This document shows, piece after piece, positions 40,028 to 48,123 of a DNA stretch of 51,683 bases. Location: the IMG/VR virus record IMGVR_UViG_3300026089_000002, positions 1 through 51,683 of that record; one strand, 5' to 3'. Below the pieces are notes generated by a model. The model ran no database searches, was not told the DNA's origin, and was given only the letters and a program-made list of their open reading frames with translations. Source of the DNA: a virus. Position numbers and translations under genes: made by a program. The first letter of the stretch is position 1, and each line of letters opens with the position of its first letter.

Positions 40028-41422
40028 ATGAAAGTCACAAAACTCATTATCAAAAACATCGGCATGATCGCCGACACTTCTATTGACCTCAACAAGCCGC
40101 TGCTGCTTTTCTATGGGCAGATTCGCCAAGGCAAATCCACCATCCTCAACGCCGTCCGCTGGGTCTGTGGCGGGGAGTTTCCGGGCGACATCATTCGCCA
40201 CGGCGAGAAGGAGGCTAAGGTGGAGCTACACATTGACGGCGGCATGATTTCACGTTCGTGGTATAAGGCCAAGGATGAAACCACCAAGGCCCGGAGCGTT
40301 GTTTTCGTGCGCGATGGAAAGCCAGTCAATTCGCCCGTGTCCGAAATCAAGCGGCTGCTGAATCCATTTCTGCTCGACCAAGACCACCTTAAAAACATGA
40401 ACGAGGCAGAGCGCAAGGCGTTTTTCATTGACCTGCTGGGCGCGGACACCAAAGACCTCGACACTGAACTTTTCGAGAGTGAGCGCAAGGCCAGCGAGCT
40501 TCGGTCGAAGATTTCCGGCTATGGGGAAATTGATTTGGTCGAAGTGCTGCCGGTGGATGTGACTGCCCTGCAATCCGAACTGGAATCAAAGCGGACGGCG
40601 TGGCGCATGGAAAAGGCCGGTCTGGAGTCCAATCTGGAGGCTATCCGCAAGGGCCATGAAGATTCGCTCCATAAGCTCGGAGAAAAGAACGAGGCGATTC
40701 GCACCCACAACTCGACTTGTGACCGGGGGCATGAAACCCTCAAGACGATTGCTTTGGAAATCACCGAACTTGAAGGCAAGATCGCCGCGCTCCGCGATAA
40801 GCAGCAAAAAACGAATGACTGGCTGAAAGAAAATCCTCGGCGCGAACTGATCCCCGCCATCACCTCGCCGGACACGACCGAATTGCGTTCCAAGATTTCA
40901 TCCGAGCCGGACTTCTCCGCGCTGGAATCGAGCATCAGCAACGCCGCCGCCCAAAACGTCCGGGCCGAACAGTTCGCCAAGAACAAGGTTCGCTCCGAGG
41001 CTAAAAAGGCTGATGAGGCCGAGTTGACGAAGCGCGAAGCTCGCCAGCGTGAAATTAAGGGTGAACGCCGCGCCAAGCTCAAGACCATATCCGAGTCCTG
41101 CGGAATCAAAGAATTGTCCTTCGATGACGCCGGGAACTTCACCTACCAATCCTGCCAGTCTGGAATGCTCTCAACCTCTCAGGTTATGCAGCTTTCCGCC
41201 GAACTGTCCGGCCTTTACCCGGATGGGTTTGGCGTCGAACTCCTCGACCGTGCCGAGTCTCTTGGTCGATCGATCTTTGACTACACCAAGCTGGCCGAGG
41301 CGCACAAGTCCACGATCCTCGCCACCATCGTTGGCGAGCGTCCGACCAACGTGCCGGAAAATATCGGTGTGTTTGTGGTCTCTGACGGCAAGGTTATCCC
41401 GGCTGAGAAAGGAGTGGAATAA
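40028..41422 (+). CDS. SbcC/RecF-like coiled-coil ATPase, 464 aa
   Basis: The start LIIKNIGMIADTSIDL and Walker A GQIRQGKST (30-38) in front of LNAVRWVCGG are those of SMC/RecF/SbcC N-termini. Residues about 150-350 form a long coiled coil with a central break; the C-terminal lobe has LSTSQVMQLSAEL (signature-like) and VFVVSDGKVIP. There is no separate SbcD nuclease. It likely handles DNA ends for the recombination module. The stop and the next ATG overlap by one base. Confidence 0.75.
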   Translation: MKVTKLIIKNIGMIADTSIDLNKPLLLFYGQIRQGKSTILNAVRWVCGGEFPGDIIRHGEKEAKVELHIDGGMISRSWYKAKDETTKARSVVFVRDGKPVNSPVSEIKRLLNPFLLDQDHLKNMNEAERKAFFIDLLGADTKDLDTELFESERKASELRSKISGYGEIDLVEVLPVDVTALQSELESKRTAWRMEKAGLESNLEAIRKGHEDSLHKLGEKNEAIRTHNSTCDRGHETLKTIALEITELEGKIAALRDKQQKTNDWLKENPRRELIPAITSPDTTELRSKISSEPDFSALESSISNAAAQNVRAEQFAKNKVRSEAKKADEAELTKREARQREIKGERRAKLKTISESCGIKELSFDDAGNFTYQSCQSGMLSTSQVMQLSAELSGLYPDGFGVELLDRAESLGRSIFDYTKLAEAHKSTILATIVGERPTNVPENIGVFVVSDGKVIPAEKGVE

Positions 41423-42426
41423 TGCTCTCCGAGTGCAAAATAATTCCGGGCAACACCAGCCATGACGCCTACGCCAGCCAACCGGAAGGCGTCACACGCG
41501 GCCACCCTGATTTCGTGATGTCCCGCTCCGAACTGGTGGAGTTTTTCGTCAACGCGAACAAGTGGCGGGTTGGTGTTCGGAAAGAATCCACGGAGGCTAT
41601 GACATGGGGAACGCTGATGGACTGCTACCTGACCTGCCCTGACCGTTTTGACGACCTTTTCGCCGTCAAACCCGACACCTATCCAGCCGCCGATGGCACC
41701 GACAAAAAGTGGTCTGGGAACGCCAATTTCTGCAAGGAATGGGCGGAGGAAAATTCCGACAAGGAAATTATCTCATCGGATGACGTTCTGGAGGCTCAGA
41801 AAGCCCTCGCCGCCATCAAAGCCTCTCCAGACGTAGCGGAAGTGTTCGCCATCAGCCGGAAACAGGTCATGGTGGCCGGTATCTGGACGGACAAGGCCAC
41901 CGGCATCAGAATCCCGCTCCGTGCGCTCCTAGACCTCGTTCCTGACGCCAAACACCCTGACTGGGGCGGCGACATCGGGGATAGCAAAACGGCGCGTAAC
42001 GGCAATCCGGCGAAGTGGGACAGGGTTTGTGACGATGGGGGATATGATTTTCAGGCCGCGCTATACCTCGATATGTTCAACGCCGCCACCGGAGAGGGCC
42101 GGGAAGGGTTTATTTACTGCATTCAGGAGAACGAGCCGCCATACCATGTAACCACGCCGATTCCCGGCCTTTCACCGGAGTTCATCACCTTTGGCCGGAT
42201 GAAATATATGTCGGCATTGGCTTATTACGCCGAGTGCCTGCGCCGGAATGTTTGGCCGGGATATTCACCGGCAGGATTCATCATCGGTAAAAAGCAGATG
42301 ATCGGGCCGGAAAACCTGTGGGCGTTCAAGCAGCACAACGACACCGGAATGCTGGCCGAGAGATTTGGCGAAGCTCGGATTGCGCCACCGGAAAATAAAC
42401 CGTTTGTCAGCGAAACCCCAACATGA
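41422..42426 (+). CDS. RecE-like PD-(D/E)XK exonuclease, 334 aa
   Basis: Order and motifs follow the exonuclease VIII family (DUF3799/PDDEXK_1): WGTLMDCYLTCPDRF (62-76), RKQVMVAGIW, LRALLDLVPD (166-175, catalytic Asp171), DIGDSKTARNG (184-194, Asp/Ser/Lys) and DFQAALYLDMF (209-219, the conserved Gln helix). It degrades the 5' strand of duplex DNA to give 3' tails for the Sak4-like ATPase. All core residues are present. Confidence 0.8.
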   Translation: MLSECKIIPGNTSHDAYASQPEGVTRGHPDFVMSRSELVEFFVNANKWRVGVRKESTEAMTWGTLMDCYLTCPDRFDDLFAVKPDTYPAADGTDKKWSGNANFCKEWAEENSDKEIISSDDVLEAQKALAAIKASPDVAEVFAISRKQVMVAGIWTDKATGIRIPLRALLDLVPDAKHPDWGGDIGDSKTARNGNPAKWDRVCDDGGYDFQAALYLDMFNAATGEGREGFIYCIQENEPPYHVTTPIPGLSPEFITFGRMKYMSALAYYAECLRRNVWPGYSPAGFIIGKKQMIGPENLWAFKQHNDTGMLAERFGEARIAPPENKPFVSETPT

Positions 42427-42524
42427 CCACCCTCCGAGCCATCTTCAACCTCGCCGTGCTAACCGTCATCGCGTGGCTTTATGGCGATGATGACCGTGCA
42501 GAAAACGACTCGAACAACTCCTAA
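42423..42524 (+). CDS. 33-residue membrane peptide
   Basis: ATGA overlap with the exonuclease gene. The peptide has one hydrophobic helix (LRAIFNLAVLTVIAWLYG, about 4-21) and an acidic tail. Small and coupled; a real translated peptide is likely but the role is unknown. Confidence 0.5.
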   Translation: MTTLRAIFNLAVLTVIAWLYGDDDRAENDSNNS

Positions 42525-42527
42525 AAT

Positions 42528-43343
42528 ATGAAGCTGAAAACAATCAAGAAACTCATCGCCTCCAAGTTTGATGCTTGGGCGAACTCCATCACCGACGAAT
42601 CACTCCGCAAAATGGTCATGGAAAACACCATCATCACGGGCGGCTCAATCGTCTCGCTGCTGACCGGCGAGGAGGTCAACGACTTCGACCTCTACTTTCG
42701 CAATCGGGCAACCTGCGCTGCCGTGGCGAAATACTATGCCAAATTCTTTCCGAACGATGTCAGCATCAGAGAGGATGAGGATGGGCGCATCAGTATCCGC
42801 GTCACGCCCAACCTGATTTACAAAGGCGAGGAAGAAGCGTCCGACGAGTCGCCCATCGCCGCCGAGGGTAAAGACCCTGAGTTCAAGCCGATTTTCATGT
42901 CCTCGAACGCCATCACACTCTCGGACAAAATCCAGATCGTCGTGCGCTTCTTCGGTGAGCCTGAGCAAATCCACGCCAACTATGATTTTATCCATTGCAC
43001 CTGTTATTGGAGTTCGTGGGATAACGAATTGGTGACTCCGGTCAAAGCCCTGACCTCGATTATGACCAAGGAGTTGTTTTATGTCGGCAGCAAATACCCG
43101 CTCTGCTCGATGATTCGGATTCGCAAGTTCATCGCCCGAAAGTGGACGATTAGCGCAGGCCAGATGCTCAAAATCATGCTCCAGATGAACGAGCTTGACC
43201 TGCTCGACCTGCCCACGCTTCAAGACCAGCTTGTCGGCGTGGACTCGGCTTACTTCGCGCAACTCATCGAGGCTTTGCAGTCGGTTGATCCTGCCAAGCT
43301 GAACGCCTCCTACATCGCGGAAATCATTGACCGGATTTTCTGA
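42528..43343 (+). CDS. Pol-beta-superfamily nucleotidyltransferase-like protein, 271 aa
   Basis: ITGGSIVSLLTGEEVNDFDL (36-55) is the classic GG(S/T)..(9-13)..DxD core, with Asp52 and Asp54 as metal ligands and YF following. A third acid could be in NYDFIHCTCYW. The C-terminal half is helical (FIARKWTISAGQMLKIMLQM). Similar NTases occur in many phages next to replication genes and are unassigned. It may transfer a nucleotide to RNA or a host target; not determined. Confidence 0.75.
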   Translation: MKLKTIKKLIASKFDAWANSITDESLRKMVMENTIITGGSIVSLLTGEEVNDFDLYFRNRATCAAVAKYYAKFFPNDVSIREDEDGRISIRVTPNLIYKGEEEASDESPIAAEGKDPEFKPIFMSSNAITLSDKIQIVVRFFGEPEQIHANYDFIHCTCYWSSWDNELVTPVKALTSIMTKELFYVGSKYPLCSMIRIRKFIARKWTISAGQMLKIMLQMNELDLLDLPTLQDQLVGVDSAYFAQLIEALQSVDPAKLNASYIAEIIDRIF

Positions 43344-43344
43344 T

Positions 43345-43776
43345 ATGACCTCGATAAACGAAAACGTCAATGCCTTACTCATGGCGCATTGTGCCGCCAC
43401 CGGCATCAACACACCGCTGACCTTTGCGAGTGAGCGGTGGCTACTTGCCGCGCATTGCGAGGGCGTGACCCCAGAGGATGTTCGCCTGTCAGTCCAATGG
43501 CGCAGGCAGAAGAACAAAGGCCAAGAGGCGCGGTATCAGAAACCAATTTCGTTGAGCCGGATGTTTTCGAGCGAGGAGGCTATCGCCTGCGTTGTGGAGG
43601 AGTCGGCGGAAATGAAAGCTCGCCAGCGCAAGGTCGTCGTGCCGCAGGGCCGCGCCGATGTGTTACGCGCCACCGGCAGGAACGACGAGACCGTGGACGG
43701 AAAGCCTGCCAAGGACAACATCGTTTCTATGGCTGATAACAAACTAATACAAGACCTTCGCCGAGCAGCCTCTTAA
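43345..43776 (+). CDS. Hypothetical helical protein, 143 aa
   Basis: ATG 43345 is chosen over an upstream in-frame start inside the previous gene. The region TFASERWLLAAHCEGVTPED, VRLSVQWRRQKNKGQEARYQ and PISLSRMF matches a recurring phage protein type in recombination/replication modules (a helix bundle ending in a linker). The C-terminal 50 residues are low complexity. Possible replication accessory. Confidence 0.6.
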   Translation: MTSINENVNALLMAHCAATGINTPLTFASERWLLAAHCEGVTPEDVRLSVQWRRQKNKGQEARYQKPISLSRMFSSEEAIACVVEESAEMKARQRKVVVPQGRADVLRATGRNDETVDGKPAKDNIVSMADNKLIQDLRRAAS

Positions 43777-43789
43777 GATTGAAATAATT

Positions 43790-44095
43790 ATGACCGAGAA
43801 ACCGAAATACCGCAGGCTGAGATTTGGGGAAGTAATTCTAAAAACTGATCGCGTTAAACGCGGTGATGAAATGTGTCAGATTGACCTGAGCATAGGGCAA
43901 AAGGTTGTTCATCGAGTTTTCTACCGTCCGATCAAGCCCAGCGCCAGAGAGGCAAAGTCGCTGGCTCAACGGGCGTATGAGGTTCGATGCCGTGCGGCTA
44001 GGATTAACGCGAAATGGAGTGAGCTTGGAGGTAATGCCCAAAAAGGCTGGCAATCCGCCGTGCGCTTCGTCCAGCGTCACGAAAGGAGTAAATAA
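43790..44095 (+). CDS. Hypothetical basic protein, 101 aa
   Basis: The product is Arg/Lys-rich (PKYRRLRFGEVILKTDRVKR) with a beta-rich first half and a helical second half (AQRAYEVRCRAARINAKWSE). It may bind nucleic acid. No family recognised. It is followed directly (no gap) by the next ATG. Confidence 0.6.
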   Translation: MTEKPKYRRLRFGEVILKTDRVKRGDEMCQIDLSIGQKVVHRVFYRPIKPSAREAKSLAQRAYEVRCRAARINAKWSELGGNAQKGWQSAVRFVQRHERSK

Positions 44096-44524
44096 ATGAG
44101 CGAGCAAGAATTGAAAAATAGAGATTTGGATAAATGGATTCATGCCCACGTCATGCACGCCGATGAATTTGTCGGCCTTAAAAAAAGAGGTGTATGGTAT
44201 CGCCCTAACGCTTCTGGTTATACGAGCGATCAACGATTGGCGGGTCGTTATACCCGTGATGAAGCAAAGCGGTATGAATATCCGCACGACGAGCCAGTGA
44301 CCATACACGAATTTGAGCCACAAAATTACACCACCAACCCCGCCGATGCCATGGCCGTCCTTGAGAAGTGCGCGCTCAAGGGCGATGTGACCATAAGCGC
44401 GACTTCAAAAGGCGACTTTTTCTATTGCCAGAATTCCGATGAAGACATGCCTGTAATTGAGTCGAAAACATTACCTTTGTGCATCGCGCAGTTCGCCAAA
44501 GCCCTCTTCACCGCCAAGCCCTGA
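44096..44524 (+). CDS. Phage ABA-sandwich-like protein, 142 aa
   Basis: AAAGGAGTAAATAA precedes the ATG, a good site. The N-terminal half (EFVGLKKRGVWYRPNASGYT) and the C-terminal segment YTTNPADAMAVLEKCALKGD, then VTISATSKGDFFYCQ and TLPLCIAQFAKALF match the small phage ABA-sandwich (BC1872-type) domain pattern, which is common in tailed phages and of unknown function. Confidence 0.6.
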   Translation: MSEQELKNRDLDKWIHAHVMHADEFVGLKKRGVWYRPNASGYTSDQRLAGRYTRDEAKRYEYPHDEPVTIHEFEPQNYTTNPADAMAVLEKCALKGDVTISATSKGDFFYCQNSDEDMPVIESKTLPLCIAQFAKALFTAKP

Positions 44525-44527
44525 GTT

Positions 44528-44788
44528 ATGAAAACAAAATTAGCAATTATTTGGGACGGATTAAAGCTTCGTCCGCGATACGGAATGAACACCCGAGAAT
44601 GGGCGGTGTTGTCCTCCTATCACCCGATTACATCCGTTACTTGGCTGTGGGCCTTGTATTGGAACAAAGGTAATCTGACAACACCGTTGACGTTTCAATA
44701 CGACGACAAATATTTAAAGTGTTGCGGATTTTCAGCACCTATAATCGGACATTTGAGCTTTCGCTGGCAGTCAAAAGTTGCTCAATAA
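44528..44788 (+). CDS. Hypothetical protein, 86 aa
   Basis: The product includes MNTREWAVLSSYHPITSVTW, LWALYWNKGNL and LKCCGFSAPIIGHLSFRW, moderately hydrophobic but without a clear membrane helix. Base composition is lower in GC than in its neighbours. Function unknown. Confidence 0.55.
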   Translation: MKTKLAIIWDGLKLRPRYGMNTREWAVLSSYHPITSVTWLWALYWNKGNLTTPLTFQYDDKYLKCCGFSAPIIGHLSFRWQSKVAQ

Positions 44789-44792
44789 ACCC

Positions 44793-45260
44793 GTGAACGT
44801 CACCCGCGAACAATTTCAAGAGATGGAAGAACGACTGGCCAAAGGACGCGCCAAGAAGCATATTTTTATTGTGGCCGATGCTCCGCTTCACGATGCCGCG
44901 CACATGCTCAAAGAATACCATGAAAATCACCATAACCCTCAACGGCTACGTGCCAGCATCGAACAACCGTCTCAACGGCCAACATTGGAGCCATCACCTG
45001 AAAGAGAAGAATCGCGCCAGAGATGCCCTGAACGACGCCATTTGCACCGCTATCGAATCACCTACACAGTTTACGCAGTTCGACCAATGGACTTCGACAA
45101 TATCGCAATCAAAAAAATCCAAGACGAACTCGTGCATCAAAACTTCCTGCCCGAAGACAACTGGAAAGTCCTTGAAGGCACCGTGAGAAGCCGCAAGGCC
45201 AAAACCAAAGCAGAACAGCGCACCGTGATCGAAATAGAAACCCTGACCGAACCAAAATAA
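44793..45260 (+). CDS. Small hypothetical protein running in frame into the RusA C-terminal coding region
   Basis: The GTG at 44793 gives a helical N-terminal part (VNVTREQFQEMEERLAKGRA, then KKHIFIVADAPLHDAAHML) of about 45 residues that looks like a genuine small phage protein. The frame then stays open through a low-quality stretch (RLRASIEQPSQRPTLEPSPE) and enters the C-terminal half of a RusA-type resolvase. The original gene probably ended shortly after 44940, before or at a one-base lesion. The composite length is likely an artefact of that lesion. Confidence 0.45.
   Translation: MNVTREQFQEMEERLAKGRAKKHIFIVADAPLHDAAHMLKEYHENHHNPQRLRASIEQPSQRPTLEPSPEREESRQRCPERRHLHRYRITYTVYAVRPMDFDNIAIKKIQDELVHQNFLPEDNWKVLEGTVRSRKAKTKAEQRTVIEIETLTEPK
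44920..45260 (+). pseudogene. RusA-like Holliday-junction resolvase, frame-disrupted
   Basis: The ATG at 44920 (MKITITLNGYVPASNNRLNG, then QHWSHHLKEKNRARDALNDA) is a typical RusA N-terminus. The catalytic part YTVYAVRPMDFDNIAIKKI and LVHQNFLPEDNWKVLEGTV, ending TVIEIETL, lies in the -1 frame. A single missing base, or a -1 ribosomal shift, between about 44990 and 45060 would join them into a complete 110-115-residue RusA with both acid motifs. No canonical slippery heptamer lies in that interval. The run of seven A at 45111-45117 comes after the first catalytic motif and cannot restore it. Confidence 0.75.
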
Positions 45261-45262
45261 TT

Positions 45263-45802
45263 ATGAGCAATATTGATTATCCATTTGAAATCGCCACCCT
45301 CCGCGCCGAAGTCGAGCGGCTGCAAACAACCTGTGCGGAACTCACTACTGACGGCAACGCAATCACGCTGGCATCAAATCTAGCCAAGGTGAGCATTGAG
45401 AATCAGCAGTTGAAAGAGCAACTCGCCGACACGCAGCAACAGCTTGAGCTGGTGCTAACCGTATTGAAAGACGTTCAGCCTCGTTTTAATGAGCTTTTCA
45501 ATTATCTCAGGGAGCAAGAAGGCGATGCGTGGAGTCAGGATTTTACCGAATGTCAAAAAGCTATTGCCGCCGTCCTGAAAGGCACGCCTTCGACGGTGAC
45601 GGGCATGGTTCACGTTGACGGTGAGTTGGTTAAGGCGATGGAAACGGCAATAAAAAACTGTCGAGGGCCAGTCTATTACGCCACGATTGCTGATAAAAAA
45701 GACACTGATTGGTCTGCTGCTTATAAGGAAACTGAGAGTGTTCTTAAAATGCTCACCACCGCCCGCGCCTCATCGACCGAGAAACAATCTCCCCGCCAGT
45801 AA
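45263..45802 (+). CDS. Coiled-coil protein, 179 aa
   Basis: Residues about 8-75 form a leucine/glutamine heptad coil (TLRAEVERLQTTCAELTTDG, then NQQLKEQLADTQQQLELVLT). The C-terminal half is globular, with GMVHVDGELVKAMETAIKNC. Oligomeric protein of unknown role. The low gap to the RusA region suggests co-translation. Confidence 0.65.
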   Translation: MSNIDYPFEIATLRAEVERLQTTCAELTTDGNAITLASNLAKVSIENQQLKEQLADTQQQLELVLTVLKDVQPRFNELFNYLREQEGDAWSQDFTECQKAIAAVLKGTPSTVTGMVHVDGELVKAMETAIKNCRGPVYYATIADKKDTDWSAAYKETESVLKMLTTARASSTEKQSPRQ

Positions 45803-45816
45803 CGGGGCTTAATACC

Positions 45817-46104
45817 ATGAGCGCACAACATCACCATCCAGAAGATGAATCATTGATTAGACGGTTTATTGACGAATGTGCTGGAACGGCACCGCGTCAA
45901 TATCCATTGGGCCGACTGTCGCATGACGACCACGGCGAAACGGCGTTTGCCATTGCCGCAGACAAAGATAATAAAATCGTTCGTATCCAGTTTTCTAAGC
46001 CGATGGACTGGCTTGGGCTTGATGCCGTTTCAGCACGCAAATTGGCAATCATGCTGAACGAAAAGGCCAACGAAATTTGCCCGCCACAAACGATTCCAAG
46101 CTAA
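45817..46104 (+). CDS. Hypothetical protein, 95 aa
   Basis: The product has a His-rich start (MSAQHHHPEDESLIRRF), then GRLSHDDHGETAFAIAADKD, and a C-terminal helix (AVSARKLAIMLNEKANEI). The pattern of a small sheet followed by a helix is common in phage effectors. Function unknown. Confidence 0.6.
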   Translation: MSAQHHHPEDESLIRRFIDECAGTAPRQYPLGRLSHDDHGETAFAIAADKDNKIVRIQFSKPMDWLGLDAVSARKLAIMLNEKANEICPPQTIPS

Positions 46105-46151
46105 CCACACCGTAGCCGGAAGTGACTAACGGCGAGAAACCTGAATAGATT

Positions 46152-46619
46152 ATGAGCTACTATTGCGACAATCCGAGAGAGCATCGGCGCGAAGGTGAGC
46201 GCGACTTTGAACGGCGCGGGCACCCTGACCGAGAGCAATACCGAAATCCGTTTGATGATTGCTCCCGCCATTACACCGAAGGCTACGATACGGCCCGTCG
46301 GGAAGAAGAACGGCGGCAAGAGCGCATGGAGGAACAACGTCAAGAAGAAGCACGGGCAGAACGCCGCCGTGCTGAATATCGGCATCAAGAGGAATTGGAA
46401 CGCCAGCAATCCGAAGAAGAATACTACCGCCAAATGGAGCAGCAAGAAAACGAGTTTCACAATCTCGAATACGCCATGGCTGAAAAGAATCATTACGACC
46501 AGCTTGCCCGAAGCTATCTTGTAGGACTTCATTGGTCGCCAAAACGCGCCCGTAAATGGCTACGAAGAAAAAACATTCCACTCACCACCCCACCCCAACA
46601 ACCTGATGGAAAGGATTGA
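46152..46619 (+). CDS. Arg/Glu/Gln-rich helical protein, 155 aa
   Basis: After a Cys-containing start (MSYYCDNPREHRREGERDFE) comes a long single charged helix (EEERRQERMEEQRQEEARAE, then YRHQEELERQQSEEEYYRQM), and a basic C-terminus (HWSPKRARKWLRRKN). It resembles structural or RNA-associated helical proteins. Function unknown. Confidence 0.65.
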   Translation: MSYYCDNPREHRREGERDFERRGHPDREQYRNPFDDCSRHYTEGYDTARREEERRQERMEEQRQEEARAERRRAEYRHQEELERQQSEEEYYRQMEQQENEFHNLEYAMAEKNHYDQLARSYLVGLHWSPKRARKWLRRKNIPLTTPPQQPDGKD

Positions 46620-46620
46620 C

Positions 46621-46839
46621 ATGACCAAGCGAAATGTGATGACCAGAGAAAAATTTGATGCCACCATTCGAGCCAGTCTCGGTGGAAATTATGACGCGAT
46701 GATTGTTGTAGCTGCTCTTTACAGTAGCATTTATGGAGAGATGCCAAAGATTGGCCTATCGGGAGCGCAAGCGCAATTTGTCGCGCAACTGCTTGCTGAT
46801 ATGCCAACAGTCGTCAAACCAAAGGAGAAAAAGAAGTGA
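46621..46839 (+). CDS. Hypothetical protein, 72 aa
   Basis: ATG 46621 is preferred to 46606 because GGAAAGGA lies 6 bases upstream. The product is helical with VVAALYSSIYGEMPKIGLSG and a Lys-rich end (KPKEKKK). Its stop overlaps the GTG of the next gene. Function unknown. Confidence 0.6.
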   Translation: MTKRNVMTREKFDATIRASLGGNYDAMIVVAALYSSIYGEMPKIGLSGAQAQFVAQLLADMPTVVKPKEKKK

Positions 46840-47039
46840 AACCTTGCTCTTGTGGTTCAGTGACATTTATCAGGACAACACCCGTGCGCGGATTGTGGAC
46901 TGAGATTTTAACCATCCAAGAAGATGGGAGAATTAAAATCGAGGGAGTTGGTGACAGCGTGCGGAATAATGGAACTCCAAAAACCGTCATCTGTGACGAA
47001 TGCAAAAAACGCCATCCAAATCCAGATTACACTCCCTGA
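46836..47039 (+). CDS. Small zinc-ribbon-like protein, 67 aa, GTG start
   Basis: The GTG overlaps the upstream stop. Cys motifs PCSCGS (3-8) and ICDECKKRH (52-60) flank a beta-rich core (LWTEILTIQEDGRIKIEGVG), the layout of a zinc ribbon. Possible transcription-related small protein. Confidence 0.6.
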   Translation: MKPCSCGSVTFIRTTPVRGLWTEILTIQEDGRIKIEGVGDSVRNNGTPKTVICDECKKRHPNPDYTP

Positions 47040-47058
47040 CCAACCAACCGAAAAGACC

Positions 47059-47250
47059 ATGAAAAATAAGACCAAGACGACAGTGAATTACCGAACTCAA
47101 TTCAAATCAACTCGTCAGTGGGAATTTTATAGCGATGATTCAACGCTGAAAATTGCCCGACTGGTCGCCGCCGCGAGGCATGAATTTGACGGATTGAAAG
47201 TCCGAATCATCCGTATCGCCACCACCACAAAAACAAGGATCGTCAAATAG
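47059..47250 (+). CDS. Hypothetical basic protein, 63 aa
   Basis: The ATG (MKNKTKTTVNYRTQFKSTRQ) is internal to a longer frame, chosen to avoid overlap with the previous gene. The product continues WEFYSDDSTLKIARLVAAAR and ends with basic strands (VRIIRIATTTKTRIVK). A small strand-helix-strand fold is likely. Confidence 0.5.
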   Translation: MKNKTKTTVNYRTQFKSTRQWEFYSDDSTLKIARLVAAARHEFDGLKVRIIRIATTTKTRIVK

Positions 47251-47273
47251 ACGAATTGAACCATTGAAAATTT

Positions 47274-47480
47274 ATGAAACCAATGACCCTTAAACACTGG
47301 ATAATGCTGATAACCGGCATCATCTTTTCACAGACTGCCCTCTGGCTTGGCTGCTACATCACACACCCAATGCCTGAAAGCCATTGGGCATATTACCCAA
47401 CCTCGATGGATGCTTGGTCGCTTGGATTCACCGGAGTTGCATTAACCGCAACATCAATCCTTTCTCGCGTAAACTGGTAG
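47274..47480 (+). CDS. Two-helix membrane protein, 68 aa
   Basis: Two hydrophobic segments, WIMLITGIIFSQTALWLGCY (about 9-28) and SLGFTGVALTATSILS (about 49-64), with a short loop. The size and topology fit a class II holin or a small membrane effector, but it is placed with recombination-type genes, not late genes. Function unknown. Confidence 0.6.
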   Translation: MKPMTLKHWIMLITGIIFSQTALWLGCYITHPMPESHWAYYPTSMDAWSLGFTGVALTATSILSRVNW

Positions 47481-47509
47481 ATTGACCACCCACCGCGACA
47501 AGGGAATTG

Positions 47510-47686
47510 ATGACCAATCCTAAAACATGGCAGGAAGTAGCCGAGGCTGTGCTGAGGGGCACGTACGATGGCGGGATGACGGACTCGTTCCGCGAGTCTC
47601 TTGAGATCGGACTGCGGGCTACTGGCGGGGTGAGGTGTGACGAAGCGATTGAATATCTTGGAAGGAGAAGGAAGAAATCACGATGA
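47510..47686 (+). CDS. Hypothetical helical protein, 58 aa
   Basis: AGGGA lies just upstream of the ATG. The product TWQEVAEAVLRGTYDGGMTD then SFRESLEIGLRATGG suggests a small helical domain of the kind seen in phage regulators. Its stop overlaps the next ATG (ATGA). Confidence 0.55.
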   Translation: MTNPKTWQEVAEAVLRGTYDGGMTDSFRESLEIGLRATGGVRCDEAIEYLGRRRKKSR

Positions 47687-48123
47687 TAACAAAAAAAGTA
47701 AACCGATACTGGTGCGAGTTCTGTAAAAAGACCGGAGGATCGGCAGGACACATGAAGCGGCACGAATCAGGATGCACTAAGAATCCAAATCGGATTTGTA
47801 AAATGTGCCAGCACATCGAGGGTGGCGTAGATCAAAAATCGATTGCCGAGTTGATCGCTTTACTTCCTGACGCCTCAAAGCTTCCACACTGGACGAATGA
47901 GATTGATGGCCAAATTTGGTTGAACTCTGACGCCAATCCGATTGTGAATGCGGCATTGCCAGCACTACGAGCCGCTGCAAACGACTGCCCTGCTTGCATA
48001 ATGGCCGCGCTACGTCAGGCTAAAATACCAGTCAGCATTGCTTCGGACTTTGATTACAAAAAAGAAGTGGAGAAGGTTTGGGAGTTGGTTCGGGATGCCA
48101 ACGGTGAAGGGAGGCACCCGTGA
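47683..48123 (+). CDS. Zinc-finger protein, 146 aa
   Basis: The N-terminus is a C2H2-like finger YWCEFCKKTGGSAGHMKRHE (10-29), followed by a second Cys/His pair ICKMCQHIEGG (38-48). A helical C-terminal half includes NDCPACIMAALRQAKIPVS, a third Cys pair that may complete a second zinc site. Probably binds DNA. The stop overlaps the GTG of the next gene. Confidence 0.65.
   Translation: MITKKVNRYWCEFCKKTGGSAGHMKRHESGCTKNPNRICKMCQHIEGGVDQKSIAELIALLPDASKLPHWTNEIDGQIWLNSDANPIVNAALPALRAAANDCPACIMAALRQAKIPVSIASDFDYKKEVEKVWELVRDANGEGRHP

Noticed and set aside
45111-45117. Seven-A slippery site for programmed -1 frameshift in the RusA gene
   Set aside because: A canonical A AAA AAA heptamer exists, but it lies after the first catalytic motif (MDFDN), which is in the other frame, so slipping there would not yield an active RusA.
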